Shown here piece after piece: positions 1 through 15,696 of a stretch of DNA of 64,000 bases. The stretch spans positions 1 to 64,000 of the forward strand of contig UQSC01000001.1 in the NCBI GenBank assembly GCA_900543615.1, given 5' to 3'. The notes beneath the pieces were generated by a model. It did not search any database and was not told the DNA's origin. It saw only the letters and a list, made by a program, of their open reading frames with translations. The first letter of the stretch is position 1, and each line of letters opens with the position of its first letter. The translations under genes were made by a program, and so were the position numbers. Source of the stretch: an uncultured Collinsella sp. Lineage in GTDB: Bacteria > Actinomycetota > Coriobacteriia > Coriobacteriales > Coriobacteriaceae.

Positions 1-48
1 CGAGATCAGCCTCGGTCTCGTGGGCTCGGAGATGTGTATAAGAGACAG
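1..48 (+). other. Illumina Nextera adapter left on contig end (not genomic)
   Basis: The first 48 bases read as the end of the Illumina P7 oligo (1-6), an 8-base i7 index CAGCCTCG (7-14), the Nextera read-2 primer part (15-29) and the transposase mosaic end AGATGTGTATAAGAGACAG (30-48). Translation of this stretch gives the well-known artefact peptides (LLYTSPSPRD on one strand, MGSEMCIRD on the other). Genomic sequence starts at about 49. Any protein that runs into this stretch is truncated. Confidence 0.97.
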
Positions 49-344
49 GCGCCCAGTCGCTCAGCAACGGCACACGCCTCGGCGGGAACAAGGTGGTCAC
101 CCGTCGTCGTCGAGCAGACGATCAGATCCAGCTGGCTCGCGTCGATTCCGGACACCTGAAGTGCCCGCTCGCTCGCCGCTACGGCAAGGTCGTCAAGTGA
201 CTCGGTGGTGCAGACGTGGCGGCTCTTGATACCGGTGCGGGTAAAAATCCACTCATCCGAGGTATCGAGGAACTCGGACAGCTCGTCATTGGAAACGCTG
301 CGCTCGGGAAGCGCCGAGCCTGTTCCAAGAATCGTGAAACCCAT
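49..344 (-). CDS. fabH: 3-oxoacyl-ACP synthase III (FabH), N-terminal part only
   Basis: This is the first ~98 residues of beta-ketoacyl-ACP synthase III, which condenses acetyl-CoA with malonyl-ACP to start fatty acid synthesis in the cytosol. The family signature TSDEWI..RTGI..R is visible at residues ~32-45. The start is the ATG at 342-344, eight bases after AAAGGAGG, rather than an upstream in-frame ATG with no ribosome binding site. The gene is cut by the adapter just before the region that should carry the catalytic Cys, so the active site is missing because of contig breakage, not mutation. It is divergent from birA, which fits joint control of fatty acid synthesis. Confidence 0.85.
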
Positions 345-360
345 CACTAACCTCCTTTGA

Positions 361-427
361 GTTGTTGACGTGTTTACATCGACCAAGAGAGGATAGCGCA
401 TTTCAGTCGTTGTTGACGTGTTAACAT
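361..427. promoter_or_regulatory. Paired direct repeats in the fabH-birA divergent promoter region
   Basis: Two near-identical 19-base sequences, 361-379 and 409-427, share GTTGTTGACGTGTT and differ at one base (TTTACAT versus TTAACAT). The second contains an imperfect dyad GTTGAC-GT-GTTAAC. The 48-base spacing between divergent lipid genes suggests two operator sites for a fatty acid regulator. The regulator is not identified; this role is inference. Confidence 0.45.
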
Positions 428-520
428 TAAATTGTCCAAATGCGACAAAGGCTTCACATTGTGTCTACTTCTCGACACCATTGCGTTATTCACTTATTCA
501 TTAAGGAGGTAGCAGCCGTT

Positions 521-1297
521 ATGGATGCCCAATTAACGATAGTCGACGTAACCGGATCGACCAACGATGACCTGCTCGAAGCAGGAAAACAGGGAGCGCC
601 GCACGGCACGGGACTTGCCGCCCGGGCTCAGACAGCAGGACGCGGCCGGCGCGGCCACAAGTGGGATTCAACCGCCGGCAACCTATTGCTTTCGATTGTC
701 CTACGTCCACGTGTTGATCCAGCCAAGTACTCCGGTCTTGCCGCCGTCAGCGGCCTAGCGGTGCTCGAGGCGCTCGAAAAGCAGGGTCTTGCAAACAAGA
801 TTGGCCTCAAATGGCCCAACGACCTCGTCGCGCGAGGACGCAAGCTCGGCGGCATTCTGGTCGAGGCCGCACGCGATAACGAAGGCAAACCTTTCGCCGT
901 CTGCGGCATTGGCGTCAATGTGAACTATGTGCCCTCGGAAGTTCCCGATGGCGGCCTGCCGGCAATCGGTCTCTCGGATCTCAACGAGAACGTTCCCGCC
1001 GTCGATGTGTTACTCGAAGAGGTCTATCACACCGTCGTAAACGCTGTGGACGCGTGGGCAGATCTGCTCGACGCCATGAAAGAAAACACCGGACCGCTCG
1101 CGCCCGTCCACGGCGAATATGTCACTCACCTCAATTGGATCGGAGAGCACGTTATCGCCCGTTCCCCTGCCGGTGACGAGCTGGCACACGGCATCTTTAA
1201 AACCGTCGATGCCTTTGGTCGCGCATGTATCGAAACGGAAGGCGGCTTGCGATCCTTCCATTTTGAGGAGGCATCGCTGCGTCCCTTGAGCGAATAG
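521..1297 (+). CDS. birA: Biotin--[acetyl-CoA-carboxylase] ligase, monofunctional
   Basis: Biotin protein ligase that activates biotin with ATP and attaches it to the biotin carrier protein of acetyl-CoA carboxylase. The biotinyl-AMP loop GRGRRGH lies at residues 40-46, followed by the GLKWPNDL and KLGGILVE motifs, then a small C-terminal SH3-like domain. The start is ATG 521, preceded by AAGGAGGT at 503-510; an upstream in-frame ATG at 440 lacks a ribosome binding site. At 258 residues there is no N-terminal helix-turn-helix, so it should not act as a biotin repressor. It is divergent from fabH, keeping two fatty-acid-pathway genes together. Confidence 0.9.
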   Translation: MDAQLTIVDVTGSTNDDLLEAGKQGAPHGTGLAARAQTAGRGRRGHKWDSTAGNLLLSIVLRPRVDPAKYSGLAAVSGLAVLEALEKQGLANKIGLKWPNDLVARGRKLGGILVEAARDNEGKPFAVCGIGVNVNYVPSEVPDGGLPAIGLSDLNENVPAVDVLLEEVYHTVVNAVDAWADLLDAMKENTGPLAPVHGEYVTHLNWIGEHVIARSPAGDELAHGIFKTVDAFGRACIETEGGLRSFHFEEASLRPLSE

Positions 1298-1349
1298 GGC
1301 GCTGCAGCCACCTACTCGGCAGCAATGCCCGGCAGTCCAAACCATTATT

Positions 1350-1391
1350 CAAAACAAAAGAGCCCCGCTACCAACATGGCAGCGGGGCTCT
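1350..1391 (-). terminator. Rho-independent terminator of the rpsL-rpsG-fusA-rpsJ operon
   Basis: A perfect 11-bp stem AGAGCCCCGCT/AGCGGGGCTCT (1359-1369 and 1381-1391) is followed on the minus strand by TTTGTTTTG. It lies 22 bases past the rpsJ stop. It marks rpsJ as the last gene of the operon. Confidence 0.85.
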
Positions 1392-1412
1392 GTAAGCTAT
1401 GAGCGATATCGC

Positions 1413-1721
1413 TTAGAGCTTGATGTCGATGTCGACGCCAGCGGGGAGGTCGAGACGCATGAGCGAATCAACGGTGCCCGAGGTGGGGTCGAGGATGTCG
1501 ATGAGGCGCTTGTGGGTGCGCATCTCGAACTGCTCACGGGAGTCCTTGTTCACGTGCGGCGAACGGATAACCGTGTACAGGTTGCGCTCGGTGGGCAGGG
1601 GGACAGGACCGGAAACGCGAGCGCCGGTCTTCTGAGCGGTCTCGACGATGAGCTTCGCGGACTGATCGACGACCTCGTGATCATAGCCCTTGAGGCGAAT
1701 GCGGATCTTCTGGGTAGCCAA
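1413..1721 (-). CDS. rpsJ: 30S ribosomal protein S10
   Basis: S10 is 102 residues, the usual length. It starts [15 protein letters not shown] and contains the conserved [19 protein letters not shown] segment. It sits in the 30S head and also serves as NusE with NusB in antitermination. The start is TTG at 1719-1721 after GGAGG. It follows fusA by ~60 bp and is followed directly by a terminator, so here S10 closes the str operon instead of heading the S10 operon. Confidence 0.95.
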   Translation of the reverse strand: MATQKIRIRLKGYDHEVVDQSAKLIVETAQKTGARVSGPVPLPTERNLYTVIRSPHVNKDSREQFEMRTHKRLIDILDPTSGTVDSLMRLDLPAGVDIDIKL

Positions 1722-1781
1722 CTTAAACCTCCAAAGAGTGCGAGAGATGTTCTCGCGGATTACGTAACAGGGAGCTCGAAC

Positions 1782-3881
1782 TTAGGCGTTCTTGCTCATG
1801 ACCTCGTCCACGATGGACTTGGGCGCGGGCTCATAAGAGTCGAACTGCATCGTGTAGGATGCACGGCCCTGGGTCTGGGAGCGAAGGTCGGTAGCGTAAC
1901 CGAACATCTCGCCCAGCGGCACCTTGGCACGGATGAGCTTGCTGTTCTTGCGATCCTCCATGCCCTCGATCTTGCCGCGGCGACCGGAGAGGTTGCCCAT
2001 AACGTCGCCCATGTACTGCTCGGGGGTCTCGACCTCGACAGCCATGATCGGCTCGAGCAGCTGCGGATCGGACTTCTTGAGGGCGTCCTTGATAGCCATG
2101 GAACCGGCGATCTTGAAGGCGGCCTCGGAGGAGTCGACCTCGTGGTAAGAACCGTCGAACAGGGTGACCTTGACGTCGAGGACCGGGAAGCCGGCGATAA
2201 CACCGGTGTTCAGGGCCTCCTGGATGCCCTTGTCGATGGACGGGATGTACTCCTTGGGCACGACGCCGCCGACGATAGCGTTGACGAACTCGTAGCCGAA
2301 GCCCTCCTCCATCTTCTCGAGCTTGATGACGGCGTGGCCGTACTGACCGCGACCACCGGACTGACGGACGAACTTGCCCTCAGCCTTCTCGACATCGTGA
2401 CCAGCGGTCTCGCGGTAAGCAACCTGGGGCTTACCAACGTTAGCGTCAACCTTGAACTCACGGAGCAGACGGTCGACGATGATCTCGAGGTGCAGCTCAC
2501 CCATGCCGGCGATGATGGTCTGGCCGGTCTCGTGGTTGGTGGACACCTGGAAGGTCGGGTCCTCCTCGGCGAGCTTGGTCAGAGCCAGGGACATCTTGTC
2601 CTGCTCGGCCTTGGTCTTGGGCTCGATGGCAACGTCAATAACGGGCTTAGCGAACTCGATCTTCTCGAGGACGATCTCCTTGCCCTCGGCGCACAGGGTG
2701 TCACCGGTGGTGGAGTTCTTGAAGCCGACGCAAGCGACGATGTCGCCGGCAGCGGCGTCGTCACGGTCGATACGCTCGGCGGCGTTCATCTCGAGGATGC
2801 GGCCGAGGCGCTCGCGCTGACCGTTGGAAGCGTTGACCACGTAGGAGCCGGACTCGGCGCGGCCGGAGTAAACGCGGACGTAGGTGAGCTTACCGACGAA
2901 CGGGTCGGTCATGATCTTGAAGACCAGGCCGGAGAAGGGCTCGTCGAAGGAAGGATGACGCTCGATCTCCTCGCCGGTGTCCGGATCGGTGCCGGTGACG
3001 GCCTCGACGTCGAGCGGGCTGGGCAGGTAGTCGACGACAGCGTCGAGCAGCTCCTGGACGCCCTTGTTCTTGTAGGCGGAGCCCACGAAGACGAGGTTGA
3101 GCTCGTTGGCCAGAACGCCCTTGCGCAGAGCAGCCTTGAGCTCCTCGACGGTGAAGTCCTCCTCCATGAGGATCTTCTCCATAAGCTCGTCGTCAAAGCT
3201 GGCAGCAGCGTCGAGGAGCTCCTCGCGCTTGGTGGCAGCGATGTCGGCGAACTCAGCCGGGATCTCGTCCATCGGCTCGGGGTAGGTCATGCCCTTGTCG
3301 TCGGCCTTGAAGTCCCAAGCAGTCATGGTGACGAGGTCGATGACGCCCCAGAAGTTGTCCTCGGCGCCCATCGGGACCTGAGCGGCCACGGCGTTAGCGT
3401 CGAGACGATCCTTCATGGTCTCGATAGCGTTGAAGAAGTCAGCGCCCACGCGGTCATACTTGTTGATGAAGGCGATACGGGGGACGTTGAAGGTAGAAGC
3501 CTGACGCCAAACGGTCTCAGACTGGGGCTGGACGCCGGCAACGGCGTCGAAGACGGCGACAGCGCCATCGAGGACGCGCAGGCAGCGCTCGACCTCGGCG
3601 GTGAAGTCAACGTGGCCCGGGGTGTCGATGATCTGAATGCGGTAGTCCTTACCGTCCTTGTTCCAGAAGCACGTGGTAGCAGCGGAGGTAATGGTTACGC
3701 CGCGCTCCTGCTCCTGAACCATCCAGTCCATGGTGGCAGCGCCCTCATGGACCTCACCGATCTTGTGGGTCTTACCGGTGTAGTAAAGAATACGCTCGGT
3801 CGTGGTGGTCTTACCGGCATCGATGTGGGCCATGATGCCGATGTTACGGGTATCGGAAAGCTTGTACTTAGGCTTAGCCAT
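1782..3881 (-). CDS. fusA: Translation elongation factor G
   Basis: EF-G, 699 residues, full length: the GTPase that drives ribosomal translocation. The G1 motif AHIDAGKTT is near residue 19, the G3 motif DTPGHVDF near 87 and the G4 motif NKYD near 141, followed by the domain II-V signatures (GMGELHLEI in domain [12 protein letters not shown] in IV). The usual NKxD is NKYD here. The ATG is preceded by AAGGAACTAAC. It lies 19 bp after rpsG in the same transcription unit. No internal frameshift is visible. Confidence 0.97.
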   Translation of the reverse strand: MAKPKYKLSDTRNIGIMAHIDAGKTTTTERILYYTGKTHKIGEVHEGAATMDWMVQEQERGVTITSAATTCFWNKDGKDYRIQIIDTPGHVDFTAEVERCLRVLDGAVAVFDAVAGVQPQSETVWRQASTFNVPRIAFINKYDRVGADFFNAIETMKDRLDANAVAAQVPMGAEDNFWGVIDLVTMTAWDFKADDKGMTYPEPMDEIPAEFADIAATKREELLDAAASFDDELMEKILMEEDFTVEELKAALRKGVLANELNLVFVGSAYKNKGVQELLDAVVDYLPSPLDVEAVTGTDPDTGEEIERHPSFDEPFSGLVFKIMTDPFVGKLTYVRVYSGRAESGSYVVNASNGQRERLGRILEMNAAERIDRDDAAAGDIVACVGFKNSTTGDTLCAEGKEIVLEKIEFAKPVIDVAIEPKTKAEQDKMSLALTKLAEEDPTFQVSTNHETGQTIIAGMGELHLEIIVDRLLREFKVDANVGKPQVAYRETAGHDVEKAEGKFVRQSGGRGQYGHAVIKLEKMEEGFGYEFVNAIVGGVVPKEYIPSIDKGIQEALNTGVIAGFPVLDVKVTLFDGSYHEVDSSEAAFKIAGSMAIKDALKKSDPQLLEPIMAVEVETPEQYMGDVMGNLSGRRGKIEGMEDRKNSKLIRAKVPLGEMFGYATDLRSQTQGRASYTMQFDSYEPAPKSIVDEVMSKNA

Positions 3882-3900
3882 GTTAGTTCCTTACCTTAAC

Positions 3901-4374
3901 TTACCAACGATAGTGAGAGAACGCGCGGTTGGCCTCGGCCATCTTGAAGACGTCCTCACGCTTCTTGACGGAAGCGCCCAGGCCGTTGGAAGCGTCGAGG
4001 ATCTCGTTGGCGAGACGCTCGGCCATGGTCTTCTCTTTGCGAGCGCGGGAGAAGTTGACGATCCAGCGGATACCCAGAGCGGTGGAACGACGGGAGTTGA
4101 CCTCCATCGGGACCTGATAGGTAGCGCCACCGACACGCTTGGGCTTAACCTCGAGCGTGGGCTTGACGTTGTCCATAGCCTTCTTGAAGGTAGCGAGAGC
4201 GTCGCCGCCCTCGGACTTCTCGGCAACGATCTCGAAAGCGGTGTAAACGATGCGCTCAGCGGTGGCCTTCTTGCCGTCAAGAAGGACCTTGTTGATGAGC
4301 TGAGTCACCAGGCGGTTGTTGTAAACGGCGTCAGGCTGAACCTCACGACGATTAGCTGCTGCACGACGCGGCAT
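3901..4374 (-). CDS. rpsG: 30S ribosomal protein S7
   Basis: S7 is 157 residues and a primary 16S rRNA binder that organises the 30S head. It begins [15 protein letters not shown] and holds the typical [11 protein letters not shown] and [22 protein letters not shown] segments. The start ATG follows TAAGGAGATTTCAC. It lies between rpsL and fusA, the universal order. Confidence 0.96.
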   Translation of the reverse strand: MPRRAAANRREVQPDAVYNNRLVTQLINKVLLDGKKATAERIVYTAFEIVAEKSEGGDALATFKKAMDNVKPTLEVKPKRVGGATYQVPMEVNSRRSTALGIRWIVNFSRARKEKTMAERLANEILDASNGLGASVKKREDVFKMAEANRAFSHYRW

Positions 4375-4447
4375 GTGAAATCTCCTTAAGTGTCTACCGT
4401 GCGGCGCTTAGGCGGCACACGGCGAAAGTATCAAAACGTTATCTGGC

Positions 4448-4825
4448 TTATTTGGCCTTGGGGCGCTTAGCACCGTACTTGGAACGGGCCTGCATACGGT
4501 TCTGGACCGGAGCAGCGTCGTAGGCGCCACGGATGACGTGATAACGGACACCAGGGAGGTCACGGACACGACCGCCGCGGACGAGCACGATGGAGTGCTC
4601 CTGCAGGTTGTGGCCCTCACCCGGGATGTAAGCAGTAACTTCGATGCCGTTGACAAGGCGAACACGGGCAACCTTACGAAGAGCCGAGTTCGGCTTCTTG
4701 GGGCTCGTGGTGAAGACGCGGGTGCACACGCCGCGCTTCTGGGAGTTGTGCTGCAGAGCAGCGTTCTTGGACTTCTTGGGCACGGAACGGCGGCCCTGGC
4801 GAACCAGCTGGTTAATAGTAGGCAA
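4448..4825 (-). CDS. rpsL: 30S ribosomal protein S12, Arg at position 88
   Basis: S12 is 125 residues and lies at the decoding centre. It reads [12 protein letters not shown] at the start, with [13 protein letters not shown] around Lys43 and [13 protein letters not shown] around residue 88. Lys43 is the usual residue, but residue 88 is Arg (codon CGT, 4562-4564), where S12 of E. coli and Mycobacterium has Lys. Lys88 to Arg is a known streptomycin-resistance change in those species. The start is TTG at 4823-4825 after GAAGGAG. It is first in the str operon, with a good promoter at 4919-4947. Confidence 0.96.
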   Translation of the reverse strand: MPTINQLVRQGRRSVPKKSKNAALQHNSQKRGVCTRVFTTSPKKPNSALRKVARVRLVNGIEVTAYIPGEGHNLQEHSIVLVRGGRVRDLPGVRYHVIRGAYDAAPVQNRMQARSKYGAKRPKAK

Positions 4826-4918
4826 AGCGTACTCCTTCTCGAATGATTCCAGCTTTCTGTAAAGTGCAACGGCTTGAATCGAGGGGTCAGCATCCCCCTA
4901 CGAAACACGCAGTTCGAT

Positions 4919-4947
4919 AGGATACGTGGCGTTAGCTGTGCCGTCAA
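4919..4947 (-). promoter_or_regulatory. Sigma-70-type promoter of rpsL operon
   Basis: On the minus strand TTGACG (4942-4947) and TATCCT (4919-4924) are 17 bases apart, about 95 bases before the rpsL start. It is the best promoter match in the 4826-5005 spacer. The rest of 4826-5505 is repeat elements listed separately and no gene. Confidence 0.7.
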
Positions 4948-5002
4948 CAGACCACGCCGCCGGGCGTATCCCAAAATAGGCACATTTCCGCAAAGCCTAC
5001 AC

Positions 5003-5195
5003 AAAAGGAATCCCCTCCTGTGCGCTTGGGCGGATTCCCGGCCCGGGCGGCGCGGGGGTTAAGTTTGCTGCTCTACAGTCCTGGCTCGCACGGAGGCCAC
5101 ATTAAGTGGCCTCCGGCTCGTGCGGAACTCGCGACAAACTTAACCCCTGTGCCGCCCGGCCCGGGAATCCGACGTACTCGTCAGGACAACGCTAC
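5003..5195. repeat. Nested palindromic element, family A copy 1
   Basis: Outer arms at about 5032-5064 and 5133-5168 pair over ~33 bases (GGATTCCCGGCCCGGG / CCCGGCCCGGGAATCC ends). An inner hairpin GAGGCC-ACATTAAGT-GGCCTC sits at 5091-5113, inside a second arm pair GCTCGCACG/CGTGC. Copies 2 (7175-7366) and 3 (18160-18360) share the ACATTAAGT loop and the GTCCTG and GTGCGGAA boxes but have different, still complementary, stems. It could be a miniature mobile element or a structured RNA. No coding potential was seen. Confidence 0.8.
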
Positions 5196-5231
5196 CTGCC
5201 AAAAAGGGACAGGTTTATTTTGGTCGGTTTT
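5194..5231. repeat. AAAGGGACAG-loop hairpin, copy 1
   Basis: The stem CCTGCCAAAA pairs with TTTTGGTCGG around the loop AGGGACAGGTTTA. Nearly the same sequence occurs at 33954-33990 and, reversed, at 7144-7175. The bases after it (TTTATCTGNNNAAACGTC) are also shared with the 33.9 kb copy, so the repeated unit is longer than the hairpin. Confidence 0.75.
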
Positions 5232-5294
5232 ATCTGGGGAAACGTCGCGCTCCAGCGGTAATCCGACCTCACTAGCACTGTAGATTGACGGTGT

Positions 5295-5425
5295 TTTCGG
5301 AAGTATGCGGCAAATTATGAACTTACCGAGCACACAGGGATTTTGCGATAACAAACCCGCAGGTAGAACGCTTGAGCATATACGGTGTGGTCGACCCATC
5401 AAGATTTTGCCGCATACTTCAGAAA
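5295..5425. repeat. Long-loop inverted repeat (20-bp arms)
   Basis: Arms 5295-5314 and 5406-5425 are complementary over 20 bases with one mismatch (core GAAGTATGCGGCAAA / TTTGCCGCATACTTC). They enclose ~91 bases with no open reading frame of note. It lies between the family A element and the terminator of the anti-sigma gene. Function unknown; it looks like another small palindromic insertion. Confidence 0.6.
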
Positions 5426-5465
5426 TGCAGGCGAATTTCGTGCGGTCTAACCGCCCATTTACCGC

Positions 5466-5498
5466 AAAGAAGGCCGCTTCCCCTAGTAGGAAGCGGCC
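5466..5498 (-). terminator. Terminator after the anti-sigma-like gene
   Basis: The stem GGCCGCTTCC/GGAAGCGGCC (5472-5481, 5489-5498) is followed on the minus strand by TTCTTTG. It starts 7 bases after the stop of the 5506-6582 gene. Confidence 0.75.
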
Positions 5499-5505
5499 CC
5501 AAATC

Positions 5506-6582
5506 TTACGAATAGACGATGGTAAAGGGTTCCGACGTTTCGGCGCCCCCTGTTGAAGTGCAGCGTGTGCCTTCGAGCGTTACTGAAACCACTTGGTCGA
5601 CATCAATCAACTTCGTTGGCACCCAAATGTTCTCTCCGCTATTGCGCGTCAGCGAGACATATAAATTGTACGCGCCCGCAGCATCATCTTCGATAATCTG
5701 CTCCGATCCATCCTTGTAGGTAACGGTCAACTTTTTCGTTACTGCGTCAATGCCCAGATCATCGATGTGTGTCTGGATAGAAAACGGGCTGATGTCGAGA
5801 GGCGAGTCATCGGAGCGGAGTTCCTTTGTATCAACGTACGCTCCAACGCTAAACTCGGGCGTCGATGCCTCGAACGGCTTCGCATCCTCGCCTTCGCCCT
5901 CAGTCCAGCAGATATTCCAGGTGACCGCATGTCCCAAATCTCGCTCGCGATCCCACGAGGCAAAGTACATCGTGCCATTAATGACCGTGTCGCTTGATGT
6001 GTCCTTATCAATTGTGCAGCGCGTATCAGCCCATTCCTCGCCGAAGTTCATGCTGGGCGTGCCGATGCCTTGTTCTTCTTCACCATAGAGAACAAGTTCG
6101 CCTGTCTCTGCTGCTGGCTTGTAGTAGTTAACGCCATTTGGATTGGACAACGTAAACGTCACGGCTCCGCAGCCGTTTTGGTCAATAGCCATCTCATGGA
6201 TATCAAGCGTATAGCCGTTACCCTCGACGGACAGATTAACCTCCTGAACTGCGCCCTCCAGGCTTTGGGGCGCGATGCCGTCACCAAACTCTCTAGTGTA
6301 GGTATATTTAGTCCCCGATGAACCGCCGTTGGTCCAGGTAATGGAATCCCCGTTGCCGTGGTTTCCCCAGGCTGAGGCAAAATAGCTGGAATTGATAACT
6401 GCGTAGGCGACCCCTCCGGTCGCCAACACTCCGACAAGACACCCGATTACGGCAACATAGAGAGGCTTCGCGTGGCCCTTTCGATGAAGCGGCTCACCCG
6501 CAGCGGTATTAAGGACGCGATCAGCAAGATCGCTATCGGCTTGGATGGACTCGAAGGCCTGCTTGATTTGATTGGATTTCAC
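5506..6582 (-). CDS. Membrane-anchored anti-sigma-like protein (DUF4179-like)
   Basis: A 358-residue protein with a short cytoplasmic N-terminus (KQAFESIQADSDLADRVL), one membrane segment at about residues 42-63 (YVAVIGCLVGVLATGGVAYA), and a ~290-residue outer domain rich in beta-type sequence. It starts at GTG 6580-6582 after AGGAGGGCGACC and overlaps the upstream ECF sigma gene by 50 bases, so the two are translationally coupled. This layout is typical of sigma/anti-sigma pairs in which the N-terminus holds the sigma factor. The N-terminal pattern resembles DUF4179 anti-sigma proteins; no zinc-binding HxxxCxxC motif is seen. The signal sensed is unknown. Confidence 0.65.
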   Translation of the reverse strand: MKSNQIKQAFESIQADSDLADRVLNTAAGEPLHRKGHAKPLYVAVIGCLVGVLATGGVAYAVINSSYFASAWGNHGNGDSITWTNGGSSGTKYTYTREFGDGIAPQSLEGAVQEVNLSVEGNGYTLDIHEMAIDQNGCGAVTFTLSNPNGVNYYKPAAETGELVLYGEEEQGIGTPSMNFGEEWADTRCTIDKDTSSDTVINGTMYFASWDRERDLGHAVTWNICWTEGEGEDAKPFEASTPEFSVGAYVDTKELRSDDSPLDISPFSIQTHIDDLGIDAVTKKLTVTYKDGSEQIIEDDAAGAYNLYVSLTRNSGENIWVPTKLIDVDQVVSVTLEGTRCTSTGGAETSEPFTIVYS

Positions 6583-7051
6583 GGTCGCCCTCCTCTAGGA
6601 TGAATTTGAGCTTCGTTCGACCACGAGCTAAACGCGTTCGAACGGTCGCGGCTGGCACATGCAGTAACTCGGCAATCTCTGAGGTCGAAAAACCTAGATA
6701 GTAATAGAGCACGATGGGAACACGGAATCGCTCCGGAAGTCGCATAACGTCTGACAGGACCGCCTTGGTCTCATCCTGCGCCGTCGAAAGCGAATCGGCC
6801 AGGTTCTCAATATCCTCCACACGCCTCCATGGCTTTCGAAAGAGCGATTTGCATTCATTGATCGTGACCCGGATAAGCCAGCGGCGAAGATGCTCCCAAC
6901 TCTCAAATTGCGTATCGCTTTTGAGCAGCTTAAGAAAGACATCTTGGGCAACATCATCGGCATCGGCGCGATCGCGCAGATACGTCAATGCGATTCGAAA
7001 CACGACATCTCGGTGATCTTCGACCGCCTGTCTAAATGCCCGTTCTTCCAT
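6533..7051 (-). CDS. ECF-type RNA polymerase sigma factor
   Basis: A 172-residue sigma-70 family protein of the extracytoplasmic function type. Region 2 is at about residues 10-75 (YLRDRADADDVAQDVFLKLL, the core-binding helix) and region 4 at about 110-160 (YYLGFSTSEIAELLHVPAATVRTRLARGRTKL, helix-turn-helix for the -35 element). The preferred start is ATG 7049-7051, spaced from GGGAGGTG, not the in-frame GTG two codons earlier that lies inside that ribosome binding site. The downstream overlapping gene is its likely anti-sigma factor. The pair is bracketed by repeats at 5.0-5.2 kb and 7.14-7.37 kb, suggesting a mobile or excisable module. Confidence 0.88.
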   Translation of the reverse strand: MEERAFRQAVEDHRDVVFRIALTYLRDRADADDVAQDVFLKLLKSDTQFESWEHLRRWLIRVTINECKSLFRKPWRRVEDIENLADSLSTAQDETKAVLSDVMRLPERFRVPIVLYYYLGFSTSEIAELLHVPAATVRTRLARGRTKLKFILEEGDREIQSNQAGLRVHPSR

Positions 7052-7143
7052 AATCACCTCCCGGTGACGTTAATGATTCTTGATGAGGCCCTCACCATAG
7101 ATACGCTTTGACCGAACGGAATGTTTCAAATTCAAGCATGAAT

Positions 7144-7175
7144 AACCTACCAAAATAACCTGTCCCTTTTTGGCA
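7144..7175. repeat. AAAGGGACAG-loop hairpin, inverted copy
   Basis: The reverse complement reads TGCCAAAAAGGGACAGGTT followed by ATTTTGGTAGGTT, the same hairpin as at 5194-5231 and 33954-33990 in the opposite direction. It lies upstream of the sigma gene, so the sigma module has oppositely oriented copies on its two sides. Confidence 0.75.
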
Positions 7176-7366
7176 AAAGGAATCCCCTCCTGTGCGCGGG
7201 GGTGGATTCCCGGGCCGGGCCGCCCGCTGTTTGAGTTTGCTGCTCTACAGTCCTGCGCAAGACGGAAAGCACATTAAGTGCTTTCCTTTGCGTGCGGAAC
7301 TCGCGACAAACTTAAACAGCGGGCGGCCCGGCCCGGGAATCCGACGTGCTCGTCGGGGCAACGTTC
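7175..7366. repeat. Nested palindromic element, family A copy 2
   Basis: It has the same order of boxes as copy 1: AAAAGGAATCCCCTCCTGTG, outer arm, TTTGCTGCTCTACAGTCCTG, inner hairpin with ACATTAAGT loop, GTGCGGAACTCGCGACAAACTTAA, outer arm, and CTCGTCNGGRCAACG. The inner stem is GGAAAGC/GCTTTCC instead of GAGGCC/GGCCTC, and the outer stem carries CAGCGGGC instead of CCCCTGTGCC, yet both still pair. It is in direct orientation with copy 1, 2.17 kb away, flanking the ECF sigma/anti-sigma pair. Confidence 0.8.
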
Positions 7367-7372
7367 CTCAAC

Positions 7373-7407
7373 AAAAAAGACCCGCTTCCCTGCTGGGAAA
7401 CGGGTCT
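7373..7407 (-). terminator. Terminator of the rpoB-rpoC operon
   Basis: The stem AGACCCGCTTCCC/GGGAAACGGGTCT (7378-7390, 7395-7407) is followed on the minus strand by TTTTTTGTT. It is 29 bases after the rpoC stop. Confidence 0.88.
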
Positions 7408-7435
7408 TTGGAAGGGCGGTTAACGTACTAGGAAA

Positions 7436-11911
<4,476 letters not shown>

Positions 11912-11917
11912 AGTCAA

Positions 11918-15409
<3,492 letters not shown>

Positions 15410-15482
15410 CAGGTTTTTCCTCCTTCACGGAAATGCTCGGTGGGTTGGCGAGGCATAGCTTCGCCAGTTATCGCAACCTAAT

Positions 15483-15510
15483 AGTTTATCAGGTACCGAC
15501 CGTTGGGCAA
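15483..15510 (-). promoter_or_regulatory. Promoter of rpoBC
   Basis: On the minus strand TTGCCC (15505-15510) and TAAACT (15483-15488) are 16 bases apart, ~75 bases before the rpoB start. Together with the galU terminator this shows that rpoBC has its own promoter here. Confidence 0.55.
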
Positions 15511-15642
15511 GAAAAGCCTTGACGCGATAGAGTTTTTGGAGTAGCAAAGTTTTTCGACGGAAAAGGTGCAGGTAGATAGGTGTGTATCGAACACCTGTTC
15601 ATATATTTTCTGTGAACAGAGAGCCGGCAATCGCAGCTCTTA

Positions 15643-15676
15643 TAAAAAACGGGCGCGAACCGAGGTCCGCGCCCGT
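15643..15676 (-). terminator. Terminator of galU
   Basis: The stem ACGGGCGCG/CGCGCCCGT (15649-15657, 15668-15676) is followed on the minus strand by TTTTTTATAAG. It is 20 bases past the galU stop. Confidence 0.88.
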
Positions 15677-15696
15677 AAATGTCGATGCCCGAAGGC

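Noticed and set aside
20..229. Plus-strand open frame beginning MGSEMCIRD
   Set aside because: It starts in adapter sequence, a known assembly artefact, and is antisense to fabH.
1512..3899. Long open frame (795 codons) on the plus strand across fusA and rpsJ
   Set aside because: It is antisense to fusA. High-GC genes with strong codon bias keep the opposite strand free of stops; the product is low-complexity Leu/Gly/Asp/Val sequence with no domain.
5003..7366. Insertion sequence or composite transposon
   Set aside because: No transposase gene and no clear target-site duplication; the flanking elements are palindromes, not IS ends.
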